Position numbers and translations under genes: made by a program
DNA from: Daedaleopsis sinensis
Lineage: Eukaryota > Basidiomycota > Agaricomycetes > Polyporales > Polyporaceae
Direction of reading: 5' to 3'
Length of the DNA stretch: 64,000 bases
Assembly (NCBI GenBank): GCA_033807695.1
Contig: CM066310.1
Coordinates: forward strand, 496,001-560,000
The notes under the pieces: generated by a model
Told to the model about the DNA's origin: nothing
Database searches by the model: none
What the model saw: only the letters and a program-made list of their open reading frames with translations
Shown: piece after piece, positions 20,794 through 31,737 of the stretch
How the letters are laid out: each line of letters opens with the position of its first letter
Numbering within the stretch: position 1 is the stretch's first letter

Positions 20794-22836
20794 TCAGACA
20801 TATGGCTCGAACGTGATGGCTGCATCAACTGCCCGGGCACGGCCGCTAGTCGAGATCCCATTCCGGTGTTCATCGTCAGGCTCGTCATCGGCCTCAGATC
20901 CGGAGTCCTCATCGAAGTTGCGCGAACACATCTCGGCCTTCTCCAGAATGGCATTCCACTGCTCTTCAGCGAGATCGATGATGCTGGCGAGGTACTCGTC
21001 TGCGGTCTTGCCCCAGAGGCGGTCGGAGAACTGGGCATCAGCGGAACGGGGACGAGGGCGCACTAGAAAGCCTGTGGACCACATTCAAAGTGCTCGTTCG
21101 ACCTGTGATAGTTAGTGTGAGTGCTGTTGATGGAAGATGACGACTTACTGCAGTAACAGCGAGAGCTAACGCGTTGCAGGGATAATCGCCGGATGTGGCA
21201 AGCCAAGGTGCGCCTTACGAGGGTGCCTTGATATACACCGTGACCGTGCTGTGCCCGTACGTGTCTTAACATCTGGATAGACACATTGTAGATGACGTAC
21301 CTCAACACCAGCACCGTCCTCCTCGATCTTGATGTAGCGGAAGGGATATGCAACGATACGGTCGACGTCGTTGCCCTTGGGATCCGTGAAAGCCCAATCA
21401 ACATAGTCTGCACGGGCTTCGGCAGTGTCGAAGCGGCTCGACAACATGTATGCGCTGACGACCTCGATGGCTTCATTGCCGACTTGATTGCGGTACTCTG
21501 CAAGCTTCTGCTTCGTCTGAATAATGGTGTAGTGAGCTGCAGTGCATGGTGGTAAGGACAGCGGCTTACCACTTCGTAGAAGGGCTGGCGGGGGATGACA
21601 TCGATGTGGAGACCCGGCCATACCTCCTCAACGAGTCGCTTCATCGTACCTACAAGATCCAACCCCACCAACTTCCATGGGCCTGTCGAGACGTTACCGA
21701 TCACTTCAATGACCTTGGGCATGTAAGTCAGGCCAAAGTGGCCAATGTACTGTGTGAGGATCGGTTCAAGATGACGCATATTGAACTGCCCGTTGGTGGG
21801 CATGCTGATCGCCTTGGTGGAAGCTGCGAGCGGGGCAACAGGTTTCTGACCTTCTGGAACGAGAGGAATGGCTGTGACATTGACAACCTCGAGCTTGAGA
21901 ACCTGTCAAAGAGAGCTGAGAGTGAATAATGTTAACATGTGAGGGTTGTGGTACTCACCTTGGCACCCGGAGCGTCCTTGCGCGACGTGGAGTTCACAGT
22001 CTTGAAGTTGCTGGTAGGCCGCTCGATATTGACAGTCTCGTCGTCATCGAGTTCAAGTCCCCCTACGGCCAGCGTGTAAATGCCTTCGGGCTTGAGAGTA
22101 TCACTGACGGAGGGTTCTTGAACAGTGGTGGTGGTGGATAGAGTCTTGCGATGGGTGGACAGCCTCGCTCGTGCTGACAATGTGACGCCCGCAGGCTTTG
22201 CCGGCTTGCTCTTCTTCGAAGCGCTAGTCAAGATTGAACCTACGCTCATGACCGTACAGTTGTTCAGCTACCACTCACCCTTCATTCGTCTCGCTGCCAT
22301 CCGCCTTGCGTTTCTGAGCGACCACGGCGGGCACTTGGTTCTCCTTGGTAGGAGAACTGTCCGCTGCAGGATCTGGCGTGATGATCAATTTGTTCTGCTG
22401 AACGTACGTGTCGAGTTGCTGACGATTCGTGCGCTTGGTAGGCTTGCCGTTCTGACTCTTGCTTTTGTTAGATGTAGAGGTCGACTGGGCGAGAAGGATG
22501 GGATCGATCGCTAGCTCGCAGTCAGCAGCGATACTGAGGGCTTGGAGGTGAGTTACCATCATTCTCCACGAGAGGAGTCTGTGAGGCAGACGGAAGAGGA
22601 CGAGCCGCGTAGGCGGCTTCTTCTGCGTCCTTCTGCCCTAGTTCCTCAGCGAGTACAGCTAGCTCACGGAGCTCATCCTCCTGTCTCTTCAGGACCTCAA
22701 GCCTGCGTGTTTCGAGTGCGGCCTTAGCTTGAGCAGTCTCGGCGGGAGATCGACGAGTTTGCTTGTCAGCAAGCAAGACCGCAGCGGGATGGAGGTTGGC
22801 TTTCGCGCGGGTAGGGCGTCCTGAGGCGGTCGACAT
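20794..22836 (-). CDS. Transposon companion protein A (family 1)
   Basis: Spliced minus-strand gene, ATG 22834-22836, stop at 20794. The N-terminus is basic and disordered with a coiled-coil-like stretch (ETRRLEVLKRQEDELRELAVLAEELGQ region). The middle has Lys/Ser-rich sequence (KSKPAKPAGVTLSARARLS). The conserved core reads LEPILTQYIGHFGLTYMPK, PWKLVGLDLVGTMKRLVEEV, QKLAEYRNQVGNEAIEVVSA, DTAEARADYVDWAF and AYPFRYIKIEEDG; a last exon has FSDRLWGKTADEYLASI. No transposase motif is present. The core shares the pattern PW-x2-V-x-L ... QKL-x3-R with the gene at 35196-37948. It starts 304 bp from, and divergent to, a Plavaka-type transposase gene. Function unknown; a DNA-binding accessory role like plant CACTA TnpA is inference. 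Confidence 0.65.
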
Positions 22837-23140
22837 GGTGGGGGGACGAAAGTGAGGGTGGTGAGTGGATCCGAGTCAACGACGAGACTGAGTGCCTTAT
22901 TAATATGATACGCCCCCATCCTTAGTGAGATCTAGACCAAGCAGATACACCTCACAATACCATTGGGTGCGCATATTCTTCTATCCGCCGTAGTCAGTGA
23001 CTCAGACAAGACCGTCACTAGTGTCACATGGCTGCGACCAGTTGGATAGGCTCGGGCTCCAGCATCGATTCGACTGACAATTGAACGCTCTAAGTCCTCT
23101 CTCTCGTGCGTTTTCGTACTGGTGCTGTATCTCATGCACA
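22837..23140. promoter_or_regulatory. Divergent promoter, module 1
   Basis: 304 bp between the start codons of companion A and the truncated transposase. It contains an AT-rich ttattaatatgata segment near 22894 and pyrimidine-rich DNA before the plus-strand ATG. Being shared by two genes is inferred from layout. Confidence 0.45.
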
Positions 23141-23922
23141 ATGCTCCCTTCACGCCGCAAAAAACACGTCGCCACCCGTCATCCATGCGAGTTCTGTCTG
23201 AGACAATGCAAAACCCTGTCAGGCTTGACCCAGCACATCAACAGCAAGCATCTTGACAGACTCATAGCCTTGGAGTCGCGGGCTGCGCACGCTCCCGTGC
23301 CTGCGGACCTTCCTGAACACACTTCCCCTTCCCCTCCTCCGCCCGACCCCCTCCAAGACTTCGAAGAACCATCTGATGGCAACGACGCGAACCGCGAGGA
23401 CGCTGATATAGTGGAGGAGCATCCTGGGCTCAATGGTGCGTTAGCTGGCATTCATCTGTAGAATCCGTGTACCTATTGTTCCCAGGTCGCCCATGCGACT
23501 CTACAGGATCATATCTACCTCCAGAAGCTCCTGCACCACCCCGCACCAGTGCTCTGTTCGGCGACTGGAATCCATACGCCAGCCGTCTCGAATTCGAGCT
23601 CAGCGAGTTCCTCTTCAAGAGGGAGCAAATGCCGCAGGGGAATATCTCCTTTCTCATGGACCTGTGGGCCGCAGACGTCATCCACCATGGTGGTCTGCCC
23701 CCTTTTGCTGATCACGGTGATATGTACCGTGTCCTGGACTTCATCGAACATGGCTCTGCGCTGTGGCTCTGTTGCAAGATTCGCTACACCGGGCCACACC
23801 CCGAGACCAATGTGCCGTCATGGATGGATGAGGAGTATGAGATCTGGTACAGAGATCCCCGCATCGTTGCCTGCAACATGCTATCCAATCCGGATTTCGA
23901 AGGCGAGATCGACTACTCCCCC
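23141..23922 (+). pseudogene. Plavaka-type transposase, 5' part only
   Basis: Begins MLPSRRKKHVATRH followed by a classical C2H2 finger (C-x2-C-x12-H-x4-H: CEFC ... HINSKH). After an intron near 23435-23486 come the conserved N-terminal blocks YASRLEFELSEFLFKREQMPQG, MWFRD-like EIWYRDPR and NPDFEGEIDY. In a full copy (38183 onward) the equivalent sequence continues DYVPKRVYNE, but here it stops at 23922 where the hAT terminus begins. The whole catalytic region is missing. No frameshift is seen in what remains, so the break is recent relative to its decay. Confidence 0.8.
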
Positions 23923-23973
23923 TAGTGTTGTGCTTAGCCCGGCCTCAAGCCTTGAGGCCGTCTAAGCCAGGCC
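23923..23973 (+). repeat. hAT left terminal inverted repeat
   Basis: 51 bp identical to the reverse complement of 28543-28593. It contains a palindrome, ggcctcaagccttgaggcc. At 23974 the terminal motif TAGTGTTGTGC starts again and continues differently (GGGCCCGG), so the left end has two termini in tandem. Confidence 0.9.
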
Positions 23974-24240
23974 TAGTGTTGTGCGGGCCCGGCCTGGCCT
24001 GAAAGCCGTGGGCTTGGGCCCAGCCTACAAGGGCTCAAGGCCTATCTAAGTTTGGGCCAAGCCCTGGGCCGGTATACATGGCCTGGCCTGGGCCTGACCG
24101 GGCCTGAGCCACGGCCTATGGCTCAGCCTCTATACTATGTTGCGCTACTAGAGCTGTGTGGTTGAGCGACGAGGATGGGTCTCTCAGTAGCACAGTAGTA
24201 CAGCAATATACTCTACACTCTAGCATTCCCAGATGTCCCC

Positions 24241-27200
24241 TCAATTATCAACGTCGTCCCAGAAACTAAACACTCGACTGTCATCTGAGCGTGCATCAGC
24301 TTCAAGGTCATCCTCCTCATCGAGAATGATGTCCCAAGTTGTAGGTACGCGCCCCGGCTTGTCCGGATCCGTGTCCGGCTCCTCTTGCTCGAGCTCCTCC
24401 TCAAGCTGCACTGCACGTTGCGTGCCTTGAAGAAGCAAGTCTTGACGAAGCGAGCACTTCAGAAATTGAAGAGCTTCGATGACGTCAGCCTTGAGGCGTG
24501 TGCGACGGTCACTGATGGTGAGACCGCCCTGCGAGAATGCGCGCTCGCTCGAGACTGACGTAGGCATGACAGCCAGATAGTCCCTAGCGAGTGAGGCCCA
24601 TACGGGATAGCGGCTAGCATTGAGCTGTAGTAGACGGTGTAATAAATGGAGTGAGCAACATTCAATAGCTCACATGTGGTTAGACATCACTTACCCCCCA
24701 CCACCGAATGGTGGTCATTCCACTGGGAATGTGCTCCACAGTTTGAAGATACTTCTCAAACTCTATGACATGAGGTTGATTTGATATGCTTCCAGCCGTT
24801 GTAGCAGATGTCGAGCGCGGTACATCGGACTCCATATCGGACTCATCCTCCGAGTCGGAGAGGTCGTGGCTGAGTCCAGAGATCTGTGTGTTATATGAAG
24901 ATCGTGTGGGTGCCGGAGCTGTTGTACTCCCCGCAGCGTTGAGAAGCTTAAACCGTGCCTCAAACTGTTCACCACCGATCAGTACATGTGATATGATGTC
25001 TGAGATGCTTAAAAAGCACTCACGATCTTCTCCATGCGGGTGCGAGCTTTTTTGACCCGCTCAGAAGACCAATTGGTGTTCAGCCAGCTTTGTTTCTGGT
25101 CAGGAGCAAGATCTGAACATAAACGACAGTCGCAGGGGAGATGCACAGTCAGTCAGATCGTCAGAAGCTCGAATACCGAGAGAGAAATGCTACATACACA
25201 TGGCGACAATGGGCGCATCAATGTTGTCCATTTTGTCGATGTACTCCTCGAGTTTCTTGATTGCCACGCGGAGAGCTGGCCGGAAGGTCGCATACACAGT
25301 ATACTTGGGTTTCTCCATGCGAGCACGCCATATTTTGTCAAGGCAAGTGAGAGACGGGATCGCTTTGTGCAGCGTAAGGTCTTTGTCTGAAGAGAACGCA
25401 TGCTGCGCCTCATCGGCCCGCTGTTAAACAGTATTAGCTGAGACGAGTCACTCGAACACAACTGAACACTTACAGCAAGAAGGTGCAGGAATTTATCAAC
25501 GCGATCCCATTCGGTGTCGCTGAGCTTGAGCGCATCAATCTTGATGCCTTTAGCAAGGTCGGTCTCCTCACGGGCAATCTCATGGACAAAATTGTTGACA
25601 TGCTTTTAAGTCAGGTGTCCCCAGGTTAGTGACATGCTATACCGCCAAAGATCACGGTGTACCTTGCGGTTATCTGCGGCACGCTTCAGCATCAGATATG
25701 TTGACGACCATCGGGTCTTTGTGTCAAGCAGTAGCTGTACCGGTGCAGCCACACCTGCCTTGGTCTGTACATCGCGGAAGATCTGCTTCCGTTTTGCAGA
25801 TGAGCGTTCCTAATGATGCCATGTTAGCTCTGACACGTCGTATATCATACGTTGTACTGGACAACTGAAAGCGACAGTGTATACCTTCACTGCAATGGCT
25901 CGGATGAGACCGACCTCATTGCGCGCAGACTGTGGATCCCCTGCGATGTCCAGGTGGGTGTCAGGGTCTGTGGGGTCGAAGTGTGGAGTCTTGCTATATG
26001 CAGCAATCAGCGCTTGAGTCGCTAGATTGATAACGTGTGCGAGACAACTGTGTGACTCCTTAGTATGGCTGTCACTGTTCGGAACGAATGCGCGAGGACG
26101 TACTTGACGCGGTGACGCTTCGCATCGAAGATTTTGCGCGTGCCATCAACCTTGCTTTCCCGGGATGCGAACTCACGCAACATTGTGCCGTTGTTCTTGG
26201 CATTGTCGCATGTAACATGCCCGACCTAAGACAGACCACAGATTAGTATCAGGTATGACCACAACTTGAAGGGTGAGGATCGAGACGTGACACCAGACCT
26301 TGTCCTGTATCCCAATGCGTGTGACGATCTTGAACAGAGCTTCCCCCAAACGGCGACCGTGGTGTGCACTATTGAGACGGGTGAAGCCAATAATGGCATG
26401 CTGGAGCTCCCATTCGGTTGGTCGCACCTCCTCGATCCAGTGAGCTGTGACAGCAAAGTACGCGTCGACTGATTCTGCCTGCCACGCATCGCACGTCATG
26501 CTGACTTCGCCGGTGACAGTCGGGCCCTTTGAATAGCATCAGTCGAAGGTCACATTGCACATGATATATGTACTAGTACTACTCAGCGGACACTTGCACG
26601 GCTCACCATCAATTTCATACGCAGTCGCGTCATCTCATCATTGAACATACGCATGATCTCGGCCCGTGCGGCCTTGCGCGACGGAATAGTCACACCGTTA
26701 GTTGCTGCTGCAGCTGTCCGGATCATGGTCTTAAACTTCGGATGCTCGACGGCAGAAATGGGCTGAGAGAATATAGCTCAGTATAACATCAGCTCACTGG
26801 GCTATGCTCGACTCACCTGGTCTGTACAAATAAGCCACTCGACAGCGGCACAACGGAAGTTGTCTTTGGAATAGATAATGTTGCGTTCGCGTTTGGACAT
26901 ATCTTGAAGATGACCATCGAGCGTAGTCTGTTCAGACTGACGACGCTTCTCCGTGGCTTCAGCATGCTTTCGCAGCTCGATGTCACTCGGAAGGCGTGAT
27001 TCGAAAGCGTTCTTGCGTGCCCATTTATGGTACATAGCCTGCCGATTGATAAATTAGCTGGGCAAGTATGTGAGACTGTGAACAGACGACGTACACGATG
27101 TGCAAAGTCGACGTGACGTCTGAGAGTGGATGGGTCACTGACTATGGTTTTCTTGCCTCTAATAGTTTTCATACACGCGGTTAGCAAGCATGCGAAAGGG

Positions 27201-28156
27201 GCTACCAGTCAAGTAATGCACTTACGGGCACTTCAAGCAGTCACGATGCAGCTTCGGCTTGCCTGCCGTACCGACCTTCGAGTAGGGTGCTCCGAAGAAC
27301 GCCTCGATGTCCGCAATACGGTCTTTTTTTGATAGTCCCACTTCCTGAATTTCTGGGACGTCGATGTCCTTGAGGAACCCATCTTCACCGACCTGTTCGT
27401 TCCGAGCCTTCTTGTTCTTGCGCTTCCCGGCTGTATACAGGGTTAGATGGGTCGTCAAAGCTCGAATGAGACCACACTGTACGAGTACTTACTCTTACGA
27501 GCCGGCTTAGTAGCCTCCTTCGTTGTACTAGCCTCTCCACCACCCAAAGACTCTTGATCCGAGGTGATATCGATGGCATCGGATGCAGGTCGCTTTCCTA
27601 GCCGTAACAACCATGTGAGCACACCCCGTTAGAACACTGCAGAGCTCATGGCAGGACTCGGATGTCACTCACGGAGTTGAGCTGTGTCCTCAGGCTGCTG
27701 AGCGTGACCGTCCTGTCCACCACGACTTTCCCCGGCCTGACCACTGGCCCCGATATGTTTGTTTTGAGGACTGGTGTCATGGAGCGCAGACACAGGAGAG
27801 TTGGGATCAATACCAAGGGCCCCCGAGAGTTCGGAGTGGGGTGAGAGTTGACTGCGCGAAGTGGAAGAGGGGAGAGGATGACCGGGTGGGAGACTTGCAC
27901 CCACGCTCGCTGTGGCAGCGGGAGAAGCTTGCGAGCGTTCTCTGGCTTTGATAATGTTCCCTCCGGAGGTCGCCGAGTCACTGACAGCATCGGTGTTCGA
28001 AGGCAAGTCGACAGTTGACGTTGGGCGGCAATGTGTGGTCAGTTGCGGTTCAGCAACATTGTCGGTGGTCGTGAGTTTGCTGGACAGGTGGATCTCCCGG
28101 CGTGCACGCCCATTGCTGGCTCCAGAGACAGACAAAGAAGCGGTAGGATCAGCCAT
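24241..28156 (-). CDS. hAT-family transposase
   Basis: DDE-type (RNase H fold) cut-and-paste transposase. About ten exons on the minus strand, start MADPTASLSVSG at 28156, stop at 24241. In order: a disordered Ser/Pro-rich N-terminus; a basic RKRKNKKAR segment; a BED-type zinc finger (CLKCPRGKKTIV ... RRHVDFAH); a catalytic-domain block with MTCDAWQAESVDAYFAVTAHW (first Asp); GHVTCDNAKNNGTML (second Asp); a TRWSSTYLMLKRA motif; and the C-terminal dimerisation domain WWGLNASRYPVWASLARDYL ... SSERAFSQGG..SDRRTRL. The tail is acidic. No internal stop or frameshift was found across the exons examined, so the copy may be active. Acts in the nucleus on its own termini. Confidence 0.85.
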
Positions 28157-28542
28157 AGAAAGAAGCACAGATGAGAAACAGAGCGGCAGTTGACTAGTAG
28201 GGTGAAAAATGAGAGCTGTCCGAGCTGAGCGACTTTTCGCAGTTATTGATACAGATTTCGATAAGTTTGTAAGTAACATTATGACTGCCTACTAGTGGTA
28301 CGGATTGAAGCACATGATAGTAGTCCGAGGTCTCAGACTGTAGACATTAGCCGTCAGCGTAACGGTTAGAGACTAGAGTGGCTGGGTATAAGTAAGCTAT
28401 TGACATCAATGATGCCAGATCTACTACAGATTAGGTTGCAGGCCACGGCCTCACGGCCCGCCCGGGGCCTGTGCCATACTAGGCCAGGCCCCGGGGCCCT
28501 CTGAAGCCGTCCCGCTGGCCTGGCTCGGCTCGGCCTGTATAC

Positions 28543-28593
28543 GGCCTGGCTTAGACGGCCTCAAGGCTTGAGGCCGGGCTAAGCACAACACTA
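28543..28593 (-). repeat. hAT right terminal inverted repeat
   Basis: Reverse complement of 23923-23973 with no mismatch. Inside it the sequence is GC-rich with repeated ggcc/gagcc motifs. Only one terminus is present here. Confidence 0.9.
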
Positions 28594-31523
28594 AGTGGGA
28601 CACCTTGAGCATCCCGGTGTCGGGATCTGGCTGACTTCGGAATGGTGTGAACCATTCGACGTAGGCGACCGGGTGAGGTGTAACCGGACCGTAGATGGAT
28701 GGGAGGCGGAATATAGCACGCACTCGGGCAACATGCAAGCCTAGGAGATGGTGAGATGGTGAATCTACTGGTAACATAGGATGCAGTGTGCAATACATAC
28801 CTTCGAGGGGGTTATTAGCATCAGACTCGAGACTTGGACGGCGATTGGCAGGGGTCATACGAGCGAGAACAGTGTCGAAGTGGGCTGGGTATGCAGGCAT
28901 AAACTGACGTGCAGGCTGGGCGGGCATGGCGCGGATGAGGTCCTTCACAGGACGCTGTGATACTTGTCGCATGGGCGGGAGGGTGACCTGCATGCGCTTG
29001 TACGCGGCGAAGCGAGAGCCGGGTGTGATGTTGCGTGCAGTGAGGGGCAAGGTGGCGGATTGTGTAGCAGTACGGAGGAAGTTCTCGAGGGCACGTACGA
29101 AGTCGGTGCATCCGAAGTCACGAACAAAGGAGGCGACGGACGTGCCTGGGAGCCCTGGAGTCTTCGAAACCCGGTAGCCTCCCAGCGACTTCGAGTCCGA
29201 TGCAGCGTCAGCAGAATCTGCCATGACTATGTCACCGTCCTCGTCGGGATCCGCAATGTGGTCGGATGGGGGAGGTGGTTGGGAGGAAGGGACGACCCAT
29301 GCCAGGAACAGCTCGAAGCGACTCACAGCTTCCTGGTGCGTGAGCCACACAGTCATCTGCTTCACGTACTCCTTCTTGTTCGATGCATTGTAGCCACGCT
29401 TGGCATAGTTGATGTGCAATCGCTCGGTGTTCTCAGTGTTGAAACCGTCGGCTGTGCCGAGTTTCCGGATGGATAGTTGATAGTGCTGAGCGGAATGGAC
29501 CTTCGGAATGTTGAAATGGTCGCGGATTTCGCGCTCCAGAAAGATATGCTTGTGTTCGTGGAAGGTCGCCCAGGCAGTCTCAAGAGCATGGAGAGTATCG
29601 TCAGAGTGGGCTTCGTAATGAGCGAGATATATGAAGTCGAGGACAGAACGAACGGCGCGTATTGCTACAGGGTCCGAGCCGTCGGTGAGAACGCTGAGGA
29701 ATACGCGCTCCATGTGCTTGTACTCGGTCCCTGTCCACTGGGAGACCAATGAGATCCCCTTCTTGAAGTGTCGCAGCATTGGATGGCTTGGCATAGCTTT
29801 AAACCTGCGGTCGAGCTCGGCCTCTCCCCCGTCAAGACACTGAGTCGCCCAGGAAGAGACGTGATCTTTGAATACGCCTTTATGGAGCTGGTGGAGGAGG
29901 TCGGGGGTGATGCAGTTGAATATGTCGCAGTGTGGTAAGTTTCTCCAGAATGGGTCGATGAGACGAAGGCTGAGCTCCTTGAACTGCGGAGGTTTCTCCC
30001 CTTGTGCTGCTGAAGCAATAGTCTCCCAGATAGGTTGTGGCTCCTTCATTGTCAAATATACCGGGTCGCCAAGATTCGACGAGTGCACAGAGCACTTGGG
30101 GCAAAAGTTCTCTTGACATCCCGTGATCAAACACTGCTCGGGGTGGTCGGCGATGTATGCAGCCAGAATGGGGTGGACGCGGCGCACTGCGCCATCTGAG
30201 CATACCATCTTGACGCCATCATTGCCGGCTGCAATCAACGGCTGCAATATGGCCTCCATACAGGCGTGAAAGAGGCGATAAGACTCGAGAGACCGGCGGG
30301 TCTTTGTGAAGCAGTCGAGCTTGGAATGCGGTATGTACCCTACGAGGATTGTGGCACGCTTTGATGGTTGACGGCGTATGGACTTAGATATATTGCCAAT
30401 TGTGAGGTATACAGGCCAGGCCTGCTTGTCGCCTGAGAACCGTGACAAGGTTGTCTTATCGGAGGACAGGATGACGGGGGCTATTGTCACGCCCTCAGGA
30501 AGTACACTCTGACGTAAGGTAAGCATTTAGGCAGTGGGAAGACCATCATGATCAAAGGGCTGTCCAAGTCGCGGTGTTACGTACCTGTAGGTCCCACCAC
30601 CAGTCCGCCGTCCACATCTCGTCGATTATACGAGTTCTTCCCTGCTGGTCCTTGAACAGCTTCTCGGGTGCGTATCGGATGCATTCGCAGAAGAGGGGGT
30701 TGGCCAAGAGCTCGCGGATGCACTCAACTGGGTCTCGTCGCCAAAGCTCAACATCTTCAGTACATCCGTTGCCATCTTCATCTACTGCGTCTCCGACGAC
30801 CTCCCACTGCTCACAGATCCACTCGGGGCCGGTCGGTAAAGCATCAACCTTCTTGAAGAACGACCGCTTGTTGTGATAAGATAGCTTGGTGCGGTTCCGA
30901 GTCTGCAGTGAACGCGCGCAGATAGTAAGTGTCAGAACTCATTATACAATCTGTGACGCACTTACAATTGGCAGAGTCAAATAGTCCTCGATCGCTCCTT
31001 GACTCATCCCTGAGCGGATGAGGAAGCTGGCGAGTTCCCACTCATCTTGGTCTGCGAAGGGCGCATACGGATTTTCGCCCTTAGATGTTTTGCGGTCGCG
31101 TATCTCCTCGAAGAAGGTCTTCGCATATCCTAGGATGTTGGCGGCAGCCTTCGGGTACCCGCCAACCCACGGCTTCTTTGGAAATCCTCCCGCTTCAATG
31201 TCCTCCACTTCCTCAACAGTGACGCTGCGTGTCGTCCTCCCAGTGGATGGCCCAGCAGCGGGTGCGGGGTCCTGAGGTTCGACCGGAGGCAGCGGAGCAA
31301 ACTCCTCCGGATCGGGGAGGTCTGCCGGCAGTGGATGAGGTGCTGCAGCAGCCGAGTCCCAGTCAACTGGTGAGGAGGGCCCGGATGATGATCCGACTGC
31401 TAACGGGATCGCGGGATTTGTCTGTAGACGCAAAGCAGACAGACATTCCGGTGTCTGAGTGATGTGCGAGCGGAGACCCTGCGCAGTGGGGAGGTGTTTC
31501 TGACAATAGTCGCATGAAAACAT
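28594..31523 (-). pseudogene. Plavaka-type transposase, 3' end cut by hAT
   Basis: CACTA-like DDE transposase of the fungal Plavaka type. ATG 31521-31523, with an N-terminal C2HC finger (CDYC ... H ... C). Exons carry PYAPFADQDEWELASFLI, WRRDPVECIRELLANPLF and WTADWWWDLQ; a large exon (about 30526-28801) holds the catalytic region: DKTTLSRFSGDKQAWPVYLT, GNISKSIRRQPSKRA, RRVHPILAAYIADHPEQ, CQENFCPKC, ITPDLLHQLHKGVFKDH and NTENTERLHINYAKRGY. The last exon (28740-28594) has VAYVEWFTPF and DTGMLKVSH, then runs into the hAT terminus, losing about 60 C-terminal residues. The catalytic core is uninterrupted. It is divergent from the companion gene at 31738. Confidence 0.85.
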
Positions 31524-31737
31524 TGTGCTGACAAGGTGTGAGTCGTTCAAAGGTGGAATATGTGAAGAAACGTTGGAGTACGGGCAGACCTGCCCTCAAG
31601 CTCACCTCGAACGGAAATGGTAACGTGACCTTGTTGTCAACTCTTCCTCCAAGTCACGGCACACCTAACACATCCTCTCTTCCTTCCTCCACCAACCTTG
31701 CCCTCCCACTCTTCTAATCAGCGGTTACCTTAGCTCT
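31524..31737. promoter_or_regulatory. Divergent promoter, module 2
   Basis: 214 bp between the ATG of the transposase (31523) and that of companion B (31738). The plus-strand side is strongly pyrimidine-rich (tcctctcttccttcctcc). Confidence 0.5.

Larger units (their letters stand above)
23923..28593. mobile_element. hAT DNA transposon, 4.67 kb
   Basis: Bounded by perfect 51-bp terminal inverted repeats (start TAGTGTTGTGCTTAGCCCGG), with GGCCTGG/GGCCCGG-rich subterminal DNA of about 150 bp on each side, and carrying one hAT transposase gene. The 8-bp flanks differ (actccccc on the left, agtgggac on the right), so no target-site duplication. The left flank is the front half of one transposase gene and the right flank is the back end of another. 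Confidence 0.85.

Noticed and set aside
20398..21066. Plus-strand frame of 222 residues
   Set aside because: Overlaps the conserved last exon of companion A on the minus strand, which has homologous sequence in companion-type genes.
23923..28593. Simple insertion of the hAT element into one Plavaka copy
   Set aside because: The flanking transposase pieces face opposite ways, derive from different copies and the 8-bp flanks do not match.
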